Assembly (NCBI GenBank): GCA_006247105.1
Contig: CM016925.1
Coordinates: 2,759,334 to 2,823,333 of the forward strand
DNA length: 64,000 bases
Source of the DNA: Giardia muris
Taxonomy: Eukaryota > Fornicata > Diplomonadida > Hexamitidae
Reading direction: 5' to 3'
The translations under genes and the position numbers were made by a program. Below are positions 61,925 through 64,000 of this stretch, one piece after another (positions within the stretch are counted from its first letter, which is position 1; the number at the start of each line of letters is the position of its first letter). A model generated the notes under the pieces. The model was not told where the DNA came from and made no database searches. It worked only from the letters and a program-made list of their open reading frames with translations.

Positions 61925-64000
61925 AGGTTTGGTTCGGGTTGGCATTCCCCCCGAGCCCCCGAGGGTCGAAGACCTGAGGGGGTGAGGGAAGGGCCGGAAC
62001 AACCCCCCCGAGGGTCGTGAGACCCGAAGGGGGGGCCGGAAGCGAGGCCCCCGCCCCGAGGAAGACCTGAAGGGGGTGAGGGCATCCCCCGTCATACCAG
62101 GGGGTGGGAAGGGCTCCCCTCCGGTCGTGGGACCAGGGGGGTGAGGGCCCCCGGTCGTAAGGGGGCATCCCCGAGGGGTGAGACTTGAGGCGCCGAGGGT
62201 CATACCAGGGGGGTGAGGGCCCCAAGGGGGGGCGTCCCCCGCCCGGATCGACCTGAAGCGAGATCAGACCCCCGTGGGTCGAAGGCCCGGGTACGGGGGC
62301 CTACAGAAGGATACCAGATTTGGAACGGTTACAGTGGATTTTGGATCCGGACTCGAGATCAAAAGACCGGAGGGGCGAGGGCGGGTCCGCGGGTCCCTCG
62401 AACGGGGGGTCGTACAGGGGTCCCCCGTGGGCCCACGGCCGTCCCCCTGGGCACGGAACGGATCGGGGGTCCATGCCCTGGCCCGGGAGTCCACATGGGT
62501 CCTCACGGGGCCTTCCCTCAGGGGTCATTCGAGGTGTCCCCGGGGGTCCCCTGGGTCCATGGGGCCCTTGAAGTCCTTCAAGATGAACGGGGACGGGGGG
62601 CCCGGTCCCTCACGGGGTGGGCCCTCACACGGGGGGGACTCATGGCTCCATCGGGGACTGGGGTCCGACCCCCCCGCCCTCCTTCGAGGGGGCCGGGTCA
62701 TCGGACCATGTGGTCATATGGATGGGCCTTCCGGGGGGTCACGGTCCCCTCGGGGGTGGGTCATCGAATGGGATGGGGGACTATCTTCCCCCCTCCATAG
62801 CCCGTGGGGTCCCCCTCGAGTCCTCCATGAACGGGGTCACATGGGGCCTTCAGAGGGTCTCCTGGGCCCGGGCCGAACAGGGGATTCCCGTGGGGGTCCG
62901 ACTCCCCCTTGAATCTCTGGGGGTCTCGAGCGGGGACCCAGATCCACGCCCCACAGGTCCATGGACCTTCATGGGTGGGGGGGTGTCCATCATACGGATG
63001 GGGGTTCCTTCGGTCGGGGGTCCGTCCGGTCCTCACGGGACAGGATCCAGGGGGCCTTCACGTCCCCTCATACGGGCCACATGGACCGGGTCATCAGGGG
63101 GATCCGGGTCATCATATGGGGCCCGGGCCTCATATCCATGGACGGGGACTCCCCCACGGGGCGGGCCCCCTTCATCGATCGGGTCCCTCACGGATCCTTC
63201 AGAGGGTGAAGATCGGACACGGCATGGGACTTTCAGGCCCCCACGGGTCATCGGACGGACGATCGAACGGGCCCCCGAGGGCACGAGTAGAGGTAGTGGG
63301 TCCATGGGGCCCGGGACGACGCTCATCATTCCAGACGGGAGGGAACCCTTCCCGCTTTCTCCTTCATTCAAGTTTAGGACCGGAGGGGCGCCGAAGCGAC
63401 GGGCCCCCTCAGAGGGACCGAAGGGGGGAAGGGCGAGGCCACTGTGGGCACCGGTGACTGGCGTGTCTGCGTCCCCGGGCGGCCCGCGTCTCCGTGTCCC
63501 TCGCATCTCTCGCATCTCCCGCGTCTCTCATCACCTCTCATCACTTATTATCGTCCCTTATCGTGTCTGTCCCTTATCGTCTCTTATCATCTCTTATCGT
63601 CCCCCGTCATCTCTCATCGCTCTCATCGCGTCCCAGCCCCCCCACTCCTCTCGTGGATCCCCCTGGCCCCTCTCATGCCCCCCCATGGATCCTCATGCCC
63701 CTCATGCCCCCATGCCATGCCCCCCTGACTCCTCTTGAATCACCTCGTGGCCCCCCCTCAGGCCTCCCCCCTTCCTCCCTCAGCCTCCCCACGCCTGCAC
63801 ACACTCCCCCCCATCCCTCTACCACGTCGGGGAGCCCTCTCCCACATCCGTCTGACTCGTCCCCCAACCCCCAGGTCTCCAGATCCTCCTGGATTAATAT
63901 TTACTAATGAAAATCCAGGGGAATCCCGGACAATAGAGGGTTCGATCCATCATCTCGTCCCATGGGACTCCCGTCCCCCCTGCACCCTTACGACGGTGTT
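61925..64000 (+). other. rDNA intergenic spacer, unit 2 (cut by window edge)
   Basis: It parallels 54491-56594 but is about 28 bp shorter, with scattered one- to five-base deletions in G and C runs and a loss of GCTAT near 63223. It ends before the promoter-like copies. Confidence 0.8.
63888..63919. promoter_or_regulatory. AT-rich island in inverted repeat, spacer of unit 2
   Basis: Identical over 32 bp to 56482-56513, although the surrounding spacer differs by several indels between the units. Confidence 0.5.

Larger units (their letters stand above)
50009..64000 (+). repeat. Tandem rDNA array, one full and one partial unit
   Basis: The SSU start recurs at 50193 and 57627, and the LSU sarcin-ricin loop at 54279 and 61713, giving a period of 7434 bp. 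By the right edge the offset has shrunk to about 7406 because the second spacer carries small deletions. All genes are on the plus strand, in the direction of the window end, as expected for subtelomeric Giardia rDNA. Confidence 0.9.

Overview
The window is nuclear DNA of a diplomonad, most probably Giardia muris. The surface antigens are variant-specific surface proteins (VSPs): CxxC-rich, with GGCY motifs, a near-invariant C-terminal membrane segment and a terminal CRGK (G. intestinalis VSPs end CRGKA). Stop codons overlap the Giardia polyadenylation signal AGTRAAY, there are ankyrin/NEK-type kinase and ankyrin/RING proteins, and the rRNA genes are short and GC-rich. Published G. muris work describes tandem arrays of pseudogenised surface antigens near telomeres, and this window looks like one of them running into the subtelomeric rDNA.

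Layout. 1-330: 5' part of an ankyrin-repeat gene on the minus strand, broken by a one-base homopolymer shift and cut by the window edge. 484-5499: a minus-strand VSP array of three units (M1, M2, M3 in transcription order). Only M1 (3625-5499) has a signal peptide. 5500-7391: no recognisable gene. 7392-8423: ankyrin plus protein kinase gene, minus strand, apparently cut at its 5' end where the large array begins. 8540-45637: 21 head-to-tail VSP units on the plus strand (P1-P21). 45732-46700: decayed ankyrin/RING gene, minus strand. 47097-49685: intact 862-residue ankyrin/RING gene. 50009-64000: one complete and one partial unit of a tandem rDNA array (period about 7434 bp; SSU, 5.8S, LSU and a GC-rich spacer of about 3.1 kb).

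How it fits together. Each VSP unit ends in the same block of roughly 120 bp (Ser-rich linker, membrane segment, CRGK, stop) and the next unit starts 4 nt later. None of the 21 plus-strand units has a signal peptide or visible promoter, and 14 of them have the junction ATG out of frame. Four of these 14, and minus-strand M2, have no Met codon in the whole antigen frame, yet the frames stay open for 480-630 codons. Purifying selection on each unit as an expressed gene cannot explain that easily. Homogenisation by gene conversion, with the array serving as a donor store for complete VSP genes such as M1, fits better. The units fall into three body classes (I, II, III) with interchangeable N-terminal cassettes, which also points to recombination.

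Limits. Coordinates of rRNA ends are estimates from conserved motifs. Protein comparisons were made by eye. Small indels in C/G homopolymers may be assembly errors.
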